From: Myceligenerans pegani
GTDB lineage: Bacteria > Actinomycetota > Actinomycetes > Actinomycetales > Cellulomonadaceae
DNA: 64,000 bases
Assembly (NCBI RefSeq): GCF_014892515.1
Contig: NZ_JADBGR010000105.1
Location: forward strand, 85,971 to 149,970
Direction of reading: 5' to 3'
Shown piece after piece: positions 42,935 through 51,109 of the stretch (its first letter is position 1; every line of letters begins with the position of its first letter). Made by a program: the position numbers and the translations under genes. Under the pieces are notes generated by a model that was not told the DNA's origin, ran no database searches, and saw only the letters and a program-made list of their open reading frames with translations.

Positions 42935-43852
42935 ATGAGCACAGCACACCAGGGGGGCGACCTCGAGGTCAGGTCCCTCGTCCGGATCTTCGGGACGGGT
43001 GACGGCGCGGTCCGCGCGGTCGACGACGTCTCGTTCCGCGCGCCGGCCGGCCGGCTGACGGGGTTCGTGGGCGGCAACGGAGCCGGCAAGACGTCGACCA
43101 TGCGGATGATGATGGGAGTCCTCGCGCCGACGTCGGGCGAGACGCTGTTCGAGGGCCGGCCGATCACTGCGGCGGACCGCCGCGCCTTCGGCTACATGCC
43201 CGAGGAGCGTGGTCTCTACCCGAAGCAGCCCGTGCTCGACCAGCTCGTCTACCTCGGCCGGCTGCGCGGCGTCCCGGCACCGGCCGCACGCGCCGAGATC
43301 CTCGGCCACCTGGAGCGCCTCGGCCTCGCCGACCGGGCGAAGGACCACGTGGAGAAGCTGTCGCTCGGCAACCAGCAGCGCGTCCAGATCATCGCGGCGC
43401 TCATGGGGTCGCCCCGCGCGCTCATCCTGGACGAGCCGTTCAGCGGCCTCGACCCGGCCGCCGTCGACGGCATGGCCGACCTGCTGCGGGAGCACACCGC
43501 GCGCGGCGTGCCGGTGCTGTTCTCCTCGCACCAGCTCGACCTGGTGGAGCGGCTGTGCGAGCGGCTCGTCATCCTGCGGCGGGGCGAGGTCGTCGCCGAC
43601 GGCACGCCCGCCGAACTCGCCACGCGCGGCACCGTGCGGCACCGTCTCGTGCTGTCGGGCGACGCCGGGTGGGTGCGGAGCGTGCCCGGCGTCCGCGCGA
43701 TCGACGTCGACGGTCCCGTCGCGCTCCTCGAGATGTCCGACGACGGCGCCGGCCGCCGGCTGCTGCACTCCGCCCTGGAGCGCGGCGACGTCCGCGAGTT
43801 CTGCCCCGTGCGCCCGAGCCTGACCGAGATCTACCGAGAGGTGGCCGCATGA
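42935..43852 (+). CDS. ABC exporter ATP-binding protein (NatA-like)
   Basis: A 305-residue ABC ATPase with Walker A GGNGAGKTS, Q-loop region, signature LSLGNQQRVQ, Walker B ALILDEP and the switch His in FSSHQ. It also has the C-terminal extension (about 220-305) typical of the NatA/CcmA-like DrrA group. ATG 42935 has TAGCGT 7 nt upstream, pointing to a leaderless transcript. It overlaps the permease gene by ATGA. Together they form a NatAB-type exporter; the substrate (Na+, drug or lipid) is unknown. Confidence 0.92.
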   Translation: MSTAHQGGDLEVRSLVRIFGTGDGAVRAVDDVSFRAPAGRLTGFVGGNGAGKTSTMRMMMGVLAPTSGETLFEGRPITAADRRAFGYMPEERGLYPKQPVLDQLVYLGRLRGVPAPAARAEILGHLERLGLADRAKDHVEKLSLGNQQRVQIIAALMGSPRALILDEPFSGLDPAAVDGMADLLREHTARGVPVLFSSHQLDLVERLCERLVILRRGEVVADGTPAELATRGTVRHRLVLSGDAGWVRSVPGVRAIDVDGPVALLEMSDDGAGRRLLHSALERGDVREFCPVRPSLTEIYREVAA

Positions 43853-45030
43853 TGCCCGGCACGAACGACTCACCCGCCTGGCTGATCGTCATGCAGCGCG
43901 AGATCGTCGCGCGCGTGATGAACAAGGCCTACCTCTTCGGCCTGCTCGTCACGGTGCTGCTCATCGCCGGCATCGCCGGGTTCTTCGCGTGGCAGAGCCA
44001 GCAGGTCGACACCTACGACGTGGCCGTCACCGCGGGCGACGACGCGGCGGCGACCGCCGTCGAACAGGCCGCCGCCGAACTGGGGGAGGACGGTGGCGAG
44101 CTCACCGTGCGCGAGGTCGCGAACGCGGACGCCGCCCGCGCCGCGCTCGAGGACGAGACCGCCGACGTGTGGCTCAGCAGCGGGCCGGACGGCTGGACCC
44201 TGGCCGGCTGGCGCGAACCGGACGGAAGCCTGACGCGGCTGCTCACGCCCGTCGTCGAGCGGGTCACCGTGACGGAGCGCGCGGAGGCCCTGGGGACGAG
44301 CTTCGACGAACTCGCCGCGGGCGGTGACCTGGTCACGGAGCGGCTCGACGGCGGGGCCGTGGATCCGGGTGTCGTGCAGTTCGCGAGCTTCGCGCTGGCG
44401 TTCCTGTTCTTCATGAGCGCCATCGGCTCGGGGCAGATGATCGCCGCCAGCGTCGTGGAGGAGAAGCAGTCGCGGCTGGTGGAGATCATCGCGTCGGCCG
44501 TGCCGCTGCGGGACGTGCTCGCGGGCAAGGTGCTCGGCAACTCGGTGATCGCGCTGGCGCAGAACCTCCTGTTCGCGACGGTGGGAGTGGTCGGGCTCGC
44601 GCTGACGGACTTCAAGGCGGCGGTGCCGGCGATGACGGCGTCGCTCGGCTGGTTCGTGGTCTTCTTCACCGTGGGGTTCGTGGCCGTCGCGGCCATGTAC
44701 GCGATGGCGGGTGCGCTCGCGTCGCGCCTGGAGGACCTGCAGGGCACCACCGCACCCATGGGCGTGGTGCTCATGGCCGTCTACCTGACCACCTTCGGCG
44801 CCGACGGGACGCTCGAGCGGGTGCTGTCGTTCGTCCCGGTGACGTCGATCGTCTCCATGCCGGTGCGCGTGCTGTCCGGGGACGCCGGCTGGTGGGAGCC
44901 GGTCGTGGCGCTCGTGCTGCTCGCGGCCTTCGCCGCCGGGGTCGTGCTGGTCTCGGAGAGGGCGTACCGCCGGGCACTGCTGCAGACCGGAGGACGCGTC
45001 GGCTGGCGGCAGGCGCTGCGGGCGGGGTGA
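43849..45030 (+). CDS. ABC-2 type permease (NatB-like)
   Basis: A 393-residue permease of the ABC2_membrane_3 type. There is one N-terminal membrane helix, a large extracytoplasmic domain (about 45-170), then five to six helices from about 175 on. The conserved MIAASVVEEKQSRLVEIIASAVPLRDVLAGKVLGN region contacts the ATPase. The ATG overlaps the ATPase stop codon (ATGA). The substrate is unknown. Confidence 0.9.
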   Translation: MMPGTNDSPAWLIVMQREIVARVMNKAYLFGLLVTVLLIAGIAGFFAWQSQQVDTYDVAVTAGDDAAATAVEQAAAELGEDGGELTVREVANADAARAALEDETADVWLSSGPDGWTLAGWREPDGSLTRLLTPVVERVTVTERAEALGTSFDELAAGGDLVTERLDGGAVDPGVVQFASFALAFLFFMSAIGSGQMIAASVVEEKQSRLVEIIASAVPLRDVLAGKVLGNSVIALAQNLLFATVGVVGLALTDFKAAVPAMTASLGWFVVFFTVGFVAVAAMYAMAGALASRLEDLQGTTAPMGVVLMAVYLTTFGADGTLERVLSFVPVTSIVSMPVRVLSGDAGWWEPVVALVLLAAFAAGVVLVSERAYRRALLQTGGRVGWRQALRAG

Positions 45031-45152
45031 GCGGTCGGGGTGAAGGCTGGTCACCAGACCGTGCCGTGGCGGCAACACGAGTGAAACTCATGGACCCCAG
45101 CATGGGGAGGCGTGGGTGGACAACCCGACGCCGTCGCCTGAGGAGGCCGACC

Positions 45153-45359
45153 ATGGATGCCGCAACCCGGATGCAGTCAATCGTCTCAGCAGCCGAGCGT
45201 TCCCGGACACGGAGGCCGGAGCGCGACCCCGAGCCCGGCGGGCAGGACCGGCGAAGCGCCGGCGACGCCCTGACGTGCGACCCGCAGGACCGCAAGCGCC
45301 GCGCGAACGCCGCCCTGCTGGACCTGGTCGTGGAGACGGCGGCGAAGCGGGGGATCTGA
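45153..45359 (+). CDS. Small hypothetical protein
   Basis: A possible 68-residue basic, Arg/Ala-rich protein starting at ATG 45153, with GAGGAGG 10 nt upstream and a helical C-terminus (KRRANAALLDLVVETAAKRGI). No family is recognised and it could be spurious. The ribosome site and its position in an otherwise empty 470-bp gap are the only support. Confidence 0.4.
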   Translation: MDAATRMQSIVSAAERSRTRRPERDPEPGGQDRRSAGDALTCDPQDRKRRANAALLDLVVETAAKRGI

Positions 45360-45503
45360 GCGGAGCCTCCGGCCGACCCGCGCCGTCGTGGCTGGTGGGA
45401 GTGCAGTCACCGAGCACGACGGCGTGGTCGCGCGGTGCGCCCGGGATGGTTGGGAAGTGCAGCCCATGGCCTGGGAGCCCGGCCTTGTGGAAAACTCCGG
45501 GCC

Positions 45504-47105
45504 ATGCCCAAGCAGGAGGACTCCCCGCGCGATGGTGACGGCGTGCTGCTCGACAGCGTGCCCGAGCACATCAAGAACCCGTCCGAGCCGGATCCGGGCG
45601 AGCCGGGCGGGTCCGCACCGGAGGAGGCGGCCGGTGGCCCGCTGAGCAGGGCGCGGCAACGCGCCGGCGTGGGTGCGGCGCGTGCGGGTGCGGCGATCCG
45701 CCGCGGCGCGTCTCGTGGCGCCGGGGCGCTCGGCTCCGCCGGCCGGGCGATGCGCTCGGCCGTCCCCGCGAGCAGGAGGGGCCGGGCGATCCTGCTCGGC
45801 GGTACGGCCGTGGTGGTGGCGGGTGCCGTCGTGGGCGGGCTCGCCCTGCAGGCCCACCTGCGCGACGACCGGCTGCGCGCCGCGCCCGGCGGCGTCCTGA
45901 CCCTGGCGGGGGCGCCGAGCGAGGCGTGGCAGGTCGATCTCGGCGACGCCGTCCAGCCGAGGATCGTCCCGCTGGGCCACGTCGCGGCGATCACGGTCGA
46001 TGGCCAGGTGCTCGGGCTCGATCCCGCCACCGGCGAGGAGCTGTGGACCGTCGAGGTCCTGGAGCCCGACGCCGTGGCCGACGGCGCCGGCCTGCGGTGC
46101 GGCCCGTCGCGGCTCACGGTGGGCTCGGTCGCGGTGCGCACGGCGACGCCGTCGGACCCGCTGGTCTGCGTGACCGAGGGGACCGCGCCCGAGGTCGTCG
46201 TGATCGATGCCGGAGGCGACGCCGAACGCCGCACGCTCGAGCCGGGCGACGGCGACGCCCCCGCCGGCGCCGGTGCCGCTCCCGTCCATGCCCCGCTGCC
46301 CGACGGCGGCCTGGCGGTGCTCGCGCGCGACCAGACGCCTCTCGACGTCGGCGACGCACGCGTGGTCGAGGACGACGACGGGATCGCCGTGCTGAAGGGC
46401 CGCGTCGAGTCCGCTCCCGGCCTGACGGTGCGCGTGGAGGACGCGGCGACGGGCGAGGTCCGCTGGGGGCCTCGCACGGTGGCGTTCGACCCGGACCTGG
46501 AGGGCACCTCGTGCCTGGTGTGGGGTGACGACGGACCGGAACTGGACGTGCTCGGCGAGCTCACCTGGTCCGCCGACGAGCGCCGGATCAGTGCCGCGGC
46601 CTGCGGGATCTCGGCGAGTCTCGGGACGGCGGACGGCACGCCCGCACCCGGCGCGGACCAGCGGGACGGCGCACTCGTGCCGTGGGCGACCGACGATCCG
46701 GAGCTCGACGGCGCGTTCGTTCCCGAGTGGGAGGACACCCGCGACGTGCTGGTGCGAACGGCGGACATGACCGTGACGCTCACGGAGAAGGGGCAGGTCA
46801 CGGCCTACGACACCGAGACGGGTGACCGCCGCTGGACCTCCGGCGTGCTCGGGAAGGACGCCGCCGCCGTCGCCGGGAGTGCGGTATTCGGCGCGTACAC
46901 CGACGGCCGATCGGCGATGCTGGTCATCGACGGCCCGTCCACCGGCGGGGAGGGACAGCTCCGGCTCGTGGGGCTCGACCTGGACACGGGCGAGACCGTC
47001 TGGGACGTGGCTCAGGACGAACCGTACGCGCAGATCGCGAGCGTGAGTGGGCACCTCGTGCAGGTGAACGGCACCGGCGTCGCGGGGCTCGCGACGGGCG
47101 AGTAG
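45504..47105 (+). CDS. Membrane-anchored PQQ-type beta-propeller protein, paralog A
   Basis: A 533-residue protein with a cytosolic N-terminus (about 1-95, with Ala/Arg/Gly repeats), one membrane segment (about 95-115), then an extracytoplasmic propeller with PQQ/YVTN-like blades (VDGQVLGLDPATGEELWTVEV; YDTETGDRRWTSGVLG; LDLDTGETVWDVAQDE). Just after the membrane segment it has the tag RLRAAPGGVLTLAGAPSEAW, which also marks the two leftward paralogs (49271 and 51110). ATG 45504 has no clear ribosome site. It lies 128 bp before an ECF sigma gene. The function is unknown; it may be a surface sensor or an assembly protein. Confidence 0.8.
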   Translation: MPKQEDSPRDGDGVLLDSVPEHIKNPSEPDPGEPGGSAPEEAAGGPLSRARQRAGVGAARAGAAIRRGASRGAGALGSAGRAMRSAVPASRRGRAILLGGTAVVVAGAVVGGLALQAHLRDDRLRAAPGGVLTLAGAPSEAWQVDLGDAVQPRIVPLGHVAAITVDGQVLGLDPATGEELWTVEVLEPDAVADGAGLRCGPSRLTVGSVAVRTATPSDPLVCVTEGTAPEVVVIDAGGDAERRTLEPGDGDAPAGAGAAPVHAPLPDGGLAVLARDQTPLDVGDARVVEDDDGIAVLKGRVESAPGLTVRVEDAATGEVRWGPRTVAFDPDLEGTSCLVWGDDGPELDVLGELTWSADERRISAAACGISASLGTADGTPAPGADQRDGALVPWATDDPELDGAFVPEWEDTRDVLVRTADMTVTLTEKGQVTAYDTETGDRRWTSGVLGKDAAAVAGSAVFGAYTDGRSAMLVIDGPSTGGEGQLRLVGLDLDTGETVWDVAQDEPYAQIASVSGHLVQVNGTGVAGLATGE

Positions 47106-47233
47106 CCCGGTCGCGGCCCGCCGGCCGGCGTCCTCGTCCCGGACGGCCTCGTCCGCGCTCCCGCCCGGACCGCACAACCCTTTCGGGGCGAGGTTCGTCG
47201 AGAGGGTCATGAAGCCAGGGATGGGAGCCCGCG

Positions 47234-47830
47234 ATGGGTTGGCATGAAGAACTGGAGACGCTCGCGCGAGAGCGTGGCAGCGCGCTGACCGGATACGCGT
47301 ACACGCTCTGCGGCGACGTGCGACAGGCCGAGGATCTCGTCCAGGAGGCGCTCGTGCGGTACTGCTCGCGGCTGGTGAAGCCGCGGGCGGTGCGTGGCGG
47401 CCAGGGATCCGGCGACCCGCGCATGCGGACGGTGCCGCTGGATGGTTCCGGCCTGTCGGAGCCACCGGCGCGGGTCGAGCGGATCGAGGCGTTCGTGCGT
47501 CGCACGATCCTGAACCTCTACCTCGACGGATGGCGGCGGAAGAAGCGCTGGACCGCCCTGGAGCCGCGGATCGCGGATCCCGTGGACGTGCGCTTCCCCG
47601 ACTCGGGCATCACGGCCCGTGCCGACGTGGTGCAGGCCCTGAACGAGCTCACGCCCCGGCAGCGTTCCGCCGTCGTGCTCCGCTACTTCGAGGACATGAC
47701 CATCTCGCAGGTCGCGGAGACACTCGGCACCGCGCCGGGCACGGTGAAGCGCTATCTGCACGACAGCATGCGCGTCCTGCGGGGCGTACTGGAACCGACG
47801 ACGAGCGCGGCCGAAGGAGGCCACCGATGA
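47234..47830 (+). CDS. ECF sigma factor (SigE/SigM-like)
   Basis: A 198-residue sigma-70 family factor with region 2 (ALTGYAYTLCGDVRQAEDLVQEALVRYCSRL), a Gly/Pro-rich linker (about 48-75), TILNLYLDGWRRKKRW, and region 4 (LTPRQRSAVVLRYFEDMTISQVAETLGTAPGTVKRYLHDSMRVL). GGGAG lies upstream of the ATG. Its stop overlaps the ATG of the next gene (ATGA), the usual arrangement for a sigma factor and its partner. The stimulus is unknown, but the neighbouring membrane propellers are candidates for the regulon or the sensor. Confidence 0.9.
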   Translation: MGWHEELETLARERGSALTGYAYTLCGDVRQAEDLVQEALVRYCSRLVKPRAVRGGQGSGDPRMRTVPLDGSGLSEPPARVERIEAFVRRTILNLYLDGWRRKKRWTALEPRIADPVDVRFPDSGITARADVVQALNELTPRQRSAVVLRYFEDMTISQVAETLGTAPGTVKRYLHDSMRVLRGVLEPTTSAAEGGHR

Positions 47831-49137
47831 GCCACCAGAGCGACCGGACCCCCGACCACGGCTGGATCGACCCGGACGGCAGCCGCGTCCTGGCCGAGAC
47901 CCTCACCGCCATGGCGGCCGGCGTCGACCCCTACTCCCCGACCGGCCCCGCCGCGACGCTGGGGCACATGGCGGGCCGCGTGCGGCGGCGCAGGACGGCG
48001 AAGCTGGGCGCCGCCGGCGGCAGCGCGCTGGCCGTCGCCGGTGTGCTGGCCTTCGGCGCGACGCAGTTCACGCCGCCGCACGACGCCTCGCCGGTGCTGC
48101 CGGGAGATCCGTCGGTCTCGGTGTCGGTCAGCGCAGAGCCGACCACGGAACCGAGCGTCCCGCGCGACGAGTGGCGGATCGTCGACGGCTACCAGCCCGA
48201 GCTGCTCGAGGGAACGGACCTGGCTTGCGGTGTGCCGTGGTCCGAGGTGGTCGTGGCCGACGACGAGCGGCTGGCCTACGGCGACGACATCCGGACCTCG
48301 GCCGCGCTCGACGAGAACGGCGAGTGGAGACACACCCAGTCGGTGCCCGTCGCGGTGTACGACCCCGAGGGCAACGAGGTTCCGGCGGACGACCTGAACT
48401 GGCCGACACTCGTCTGGACGGACGCCGAGGGCCGTGTGGTCGACGTCGGGGGCTGGGACCTGTTCCCGTTCACCAACACGGAGAACGCCTCGGGCATCAC
48501 CGAGGCCGGCTACGTCGGTGCCAACCAGTGCGCGCCGGAGGGCGCGAGCCGCGGCCTCCCGGACGGCGAGTACGAGGTGCGGGCCGCGACGATCCGGTAC
48601 TCCGACGACGAACTGCTCGTCGGGCCCGCCGAGGAGGTGGTGGTCCTCGACGGCGTGCCGATGCTCGCCGGCCGCGCGGGCGGGGCCGAGGTGGCCGAGC
48701 CGATCGTCCTCCCGGAGGGACCGGACGAGGAGATCGTCGAGCAGCGTGGTGTCAACAGCGTCGTCCTGGACCGCACCGGTGAGCGTGAACGCTGGGTCTC
48801 GTACACCGGCGACCTCGCCGCGGCGGAGCGGCTGGCACTCGACGGAACGCCCTTCGAGGTGCGGAGCCGCTGCACCACGACCGGGACCGAGGAGGGCGGG
48901 AGCTTCCAGAGCGGGAACTACCTCGCCCTCGCCACGCTGCGCGGAACGTGGGCGGCACCCCCCGACACCGAGTCGGTGGCCCTCACCTGCGACGGTGAGG
49001 AGCACGTGCTCCTCTCGAGCCTCGAGTACACCGGCGACGGGTTCTCCGTGGACGGTGAGGTGGGCGTCGTGCTGGAGGCCGTCGACGCCGAGGTGGCTCA
49101 GGTCGAGCTCCGGATGGTCCCGATGACCGAGCGATGA
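47827..49137 (+). CDS. Membrane protein coupled to the ECF sigma, possible anti-sigma
   Basis: A 436-residue protein with a short cytosolic N-terminus (about 1-55), one membrane helix (about 60-80) and a large extracytoplasmic region. It has no recognisable zinc-binding anti-sigma His-x3-Cys-x2-Cys motif. The N-terminal segment with RVRRRRTAKLG before the membrane helix resembles actinobacterial sigma-coupled membrane proteins of unknown function. The ATG overlaps the sigma stop codon by four bases. An anti-sigma role is an inference from coupling and topology only. Confidence 0.65.
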   Translation: MSHQSDRTPDHGWIDPDGSRVLAETLTAMAAGVDPYSPTGPAATLGHMAGRVRRRRTAKLGAAGGSALAVAGVLAFGATQFTPPHDASPVLPGDPSVSVSVSAEPTTEPSVPRDEWRIVDGYQPELLEGTDLACGVPWSEVVVADDERLAYGDDIRTSAALDENGEWRHTQSVPVAVYDPEGNEVPADDLNWPTLVWTDAEGRVVDVGGWDLFPFTNTENASGITEAGYVGANQCAPEGASRGLPDGEYEVRAATIRYSDDELLVGPAEEVVVLDGVPMLAGRAGGAEVAEPIVLPEGPDEEIVEQRGVNSVVLDRTGERERWVSYTGDLAAAERLALDGTPFEVRSRCTTTGTEEGGSFQSGNYLALATLRGTWAAPPDTESVALTCDGEEHVLLSSLEYTGDGFSVDGEVGVVLEAVDAEVAQVELRMVPMTER

Positions 49138-49153
49138 TCCGGAGCCGCCGACT

Positions 49154-49193
49154 CCCGGACCGCGTGGGCGGAGCACCGTCCGCGCGGTCCGGG
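49154..49193. terminator. Hairpin between convergent genes
   Basis: A perfect 11-bp stem (CCCGGACCGCG with CGCGGTCCGGG) and an 18-nt loop between the sigma operon and the leftward propeller gene. Confidence 0.65.
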
Positions 49194-49270
49194 TCGTGGC
49201 GGCACGCCTGGAGCCGCCGGTGCGCGCCAGGGCGGCACGACGCCGGCCCCGGCGGCGTGGCACGCCCGCG

Positions 49271-50980
49271 TCAGCCGCGGTAGCCCACCAGGGAGCCGTC
49301 GGCCGCGACGGACAGGAGCCGGCCGTCGACGGCGAACCAGATCGTGTCCTCGCTCTCCACGGTCCAGCGTGTCCGGCCCGTTCCGACGTCGACCGCGATC
49401 AGGTGAGACCGGCCTGCGTCCTGCGGCAGGACGTCTCCGTCGTCGCCGTAGATGATCTGGTACGCGTCCGGCGTACTGGCCAGCAGCAGCGACCGTCCGT
49501 CCGTGAACGCCGTCGGGGGCCGGACGGCGCCGTCGACGATCACCTCGTCGGCGCTCTGCTCCCACAGCACGTCGCCGGAGTCGAGGTCGATCCCCGTCGA
49601 TCGTCCGTCGTGCCGACGGAAGATCCCGACCTGACCCACCCGGCCGACCATCGCCTCGGCTACATTCTCCAGTTCCCAGGCCGGCGATCCGTCGAGGCGA
49701 TAGCCGTGCAGGGAGCTCCCCAGTTCGGTCATCAGGACGAACATGTCCGACGTCGTGCCGTCGGTCGCGTCGACGTCCGGCAGCCAACCGTTCGTCGTCA
49801 GGACCTCGGCTCCGTCGGCGGTGCGCACCGTCGCGGTCGTCTCGTTGCTCTCGTAGTCGTAGTCCTGCACGAAGAACAGGTCACCGGATTCGGACAGCCT
49901 GACGTCGTCGCCCGTGGTCGCCTTGCCGTCGGCACGGAACGATGCCTCGACGCCGCAGCCACGAACATGGATCAACCCGCCCCACACCGAGAGCGACAAC
50001 GCGGTCGGGTCGATCACGGGTTCGCCCGCGTTGACCGTGGTCTCGAGGCACGAGCTGAGATCATCGTTCCAGGGCACGGTCTCCCGCCACACCTCGTCGC
50101 CGGTCCGAGCATCCTCCGCGTGGACGACGACGCGCCAGGTCGGATCGTCGTCCGACAGGGTGCATCCTCTCGGGAACATCGCCGCGTCCGAACAGTCGAC
50201 GTCCGGCGCTTCTCCCCGGGAGTGGGCTCTGACGACCAGACCGTTCCAGGCGGGGGTCAGCTCGGCGCGCAGGTCCTCGGGCGCCAGGCGCCGTGGTTCC
50301 GACGCCTCGCCCGCCGCGTCGACGGCGATCACGCTGCGCTCGTCGGGGCGGCCCACCAGGCACACGATCTCGTCGAGGACGCGGGCCGCCCCACCGGCCT
50401 CCGGCGGAGTGCACTCGGGATCGTCACCGAGCGGGACACGCCAGGATTCCTCGCCGGAGCGGACGTCGATCGCGACGAGCTCGGCGTCGTCCCACCGCAA
50501 CCGCTCGTCGAGATCGTGGAGTCCGGAGCGGTTCACCGCACTCTGTTCTCCCTCGAGGAAGACGACGTTCCGGCCGATCGCGACCGCGCCCGTGCCGAAC
50601 CCGTACCACCCGGCAAGGTTCGTCGCGCCGGCCGGGACGTGGCGCCACGCCTCCTCGGGCGGTCCGGCCAGCGACTCGACGCCGCCGGGCGCCGTCCGCA
50701 ACAGGTCCACACGGTGCTGCTCCCGCACGGTCCCGAACCCCGCCGCCGTGAGGACGACGGCGGCCGCGACGCCCGTGGCGATCAGGCTGGCCGCGCGATG
50801 GCGGGACACCCAGCCACGCGCCCCCACCATGCGGGCGAGAAACGCCGACCCGAGATCGCGCAGCAACTCGCCGCCACCCGACCGGGACGGGCCTCCCTGC
50901 CCGCCGCGACCGTCGTCGGCCTCGTTGATCTCGTGCTCGCCCTCGACCAGGTCGAAGACGATCCGGTCCTGTCTCCCCAC
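49271..50980 (-). CDS. Membrane-anchored PQQ-type beta-propeller protein, paralog B
   Basis: A 569-residue paralog of the proteins at 45504 and 51110: cytosolic N-terminus, one membrane helix (about 65-85), the tag LLRTAPGGVESLAGPPEEAW, then propeller blades (LVAIDVRSGEESWRVPLG; GIDLDSGDVLWEQS; LIAVDVGTGRTRWTVESE). I chose GTG 50980, preceded by GAGGAG, because it gives the start MGRQDRIVFDLVEGE, which matches the MGRPESADRVVFELEDD of paralog C. The ATG at 51016 would begin inside the parS-like palindrome. The function is unknown. Confidence 0.82.
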   Translation of the reverse strand: MGRQDRIVFDLVEGEHEINEADDGRGGQGGPSRSGGGELLRDLGSAFLARMVGARGWVSRHRAASLIATGVAAAVVLTAAGFGTVREQHRVDLLRTAPGGVESLAGPPEEAWRHVPAGATNLAGWYGFGTGAVAIGRNVVFLEGEQSAVNRSGLHDLDERLRWDDAELVAIDVRSGEESWRVPLGDDPECTPPEAGGAARVLDEIVCLVGRPDERSVIAVDAAGEASEPRRLAPEDLRAELTPAWNGLVVRAHSRGEAPDVDCSDAAMFPRGCTLSDDDPTWRVVVHAEDARTGDEVWRETVPWNDDLSSCLETTVNAGEPVIDPTALSLSVWGGLIHVRGCGVEASFRADGKATTGDDVRLSESGDLFFVQDYDYESNETTATVRTADGAEVLTTNGWLPDVDATDGTTSDMFVLMTELGSSLHGYRLDGSPAWELENVAEAMVGRVGQVGIFRRHDGRSTGIDLDSGDVLWEQSADEVIVDGAVRPPTAFTDGRSLLLASTPDAYQIIYGDDGDVLPQDAGRSHLIAVDVGTGRTRWTVESEDTIWFAVDGRLLSVAADGSLVGYRG

Positions 50981-51000
50981 GTGATCTCCTCGCCGCGAAC

Positions 51001-51014
51001 GTTTCACGTGAACC
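51001..51014. promoter_or_regulatory. parS-like ParB-binding site
   Basis: GTTTCACGTGAACC matches 13 of the 14 core bases of the bacterial parS sequence GTTTCACGTGAAAC. It lies in the 129-bp gap upstream of propeller paralog B. parS sites cluster around oriC. No other good match was seen in the window. Confidence 0.65.
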
Positions 51015-51109
51015 ATCGCTGCACAGAAAATCTATCGGGCGAACACGACAGTTCGCTGGGAAAGCCGGGCGCGCGGCGCAGACGCGACCACCGCCGAGAA
51101 CGGACCCGA

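Noticed and set aside
51001-51016. Start of propeller paralog B at ATG 51016
   Set aside because: This start lies within the parS-like palindrome. GTG 50980 has GAGGAG and yields an N-terminus matching paralog C.
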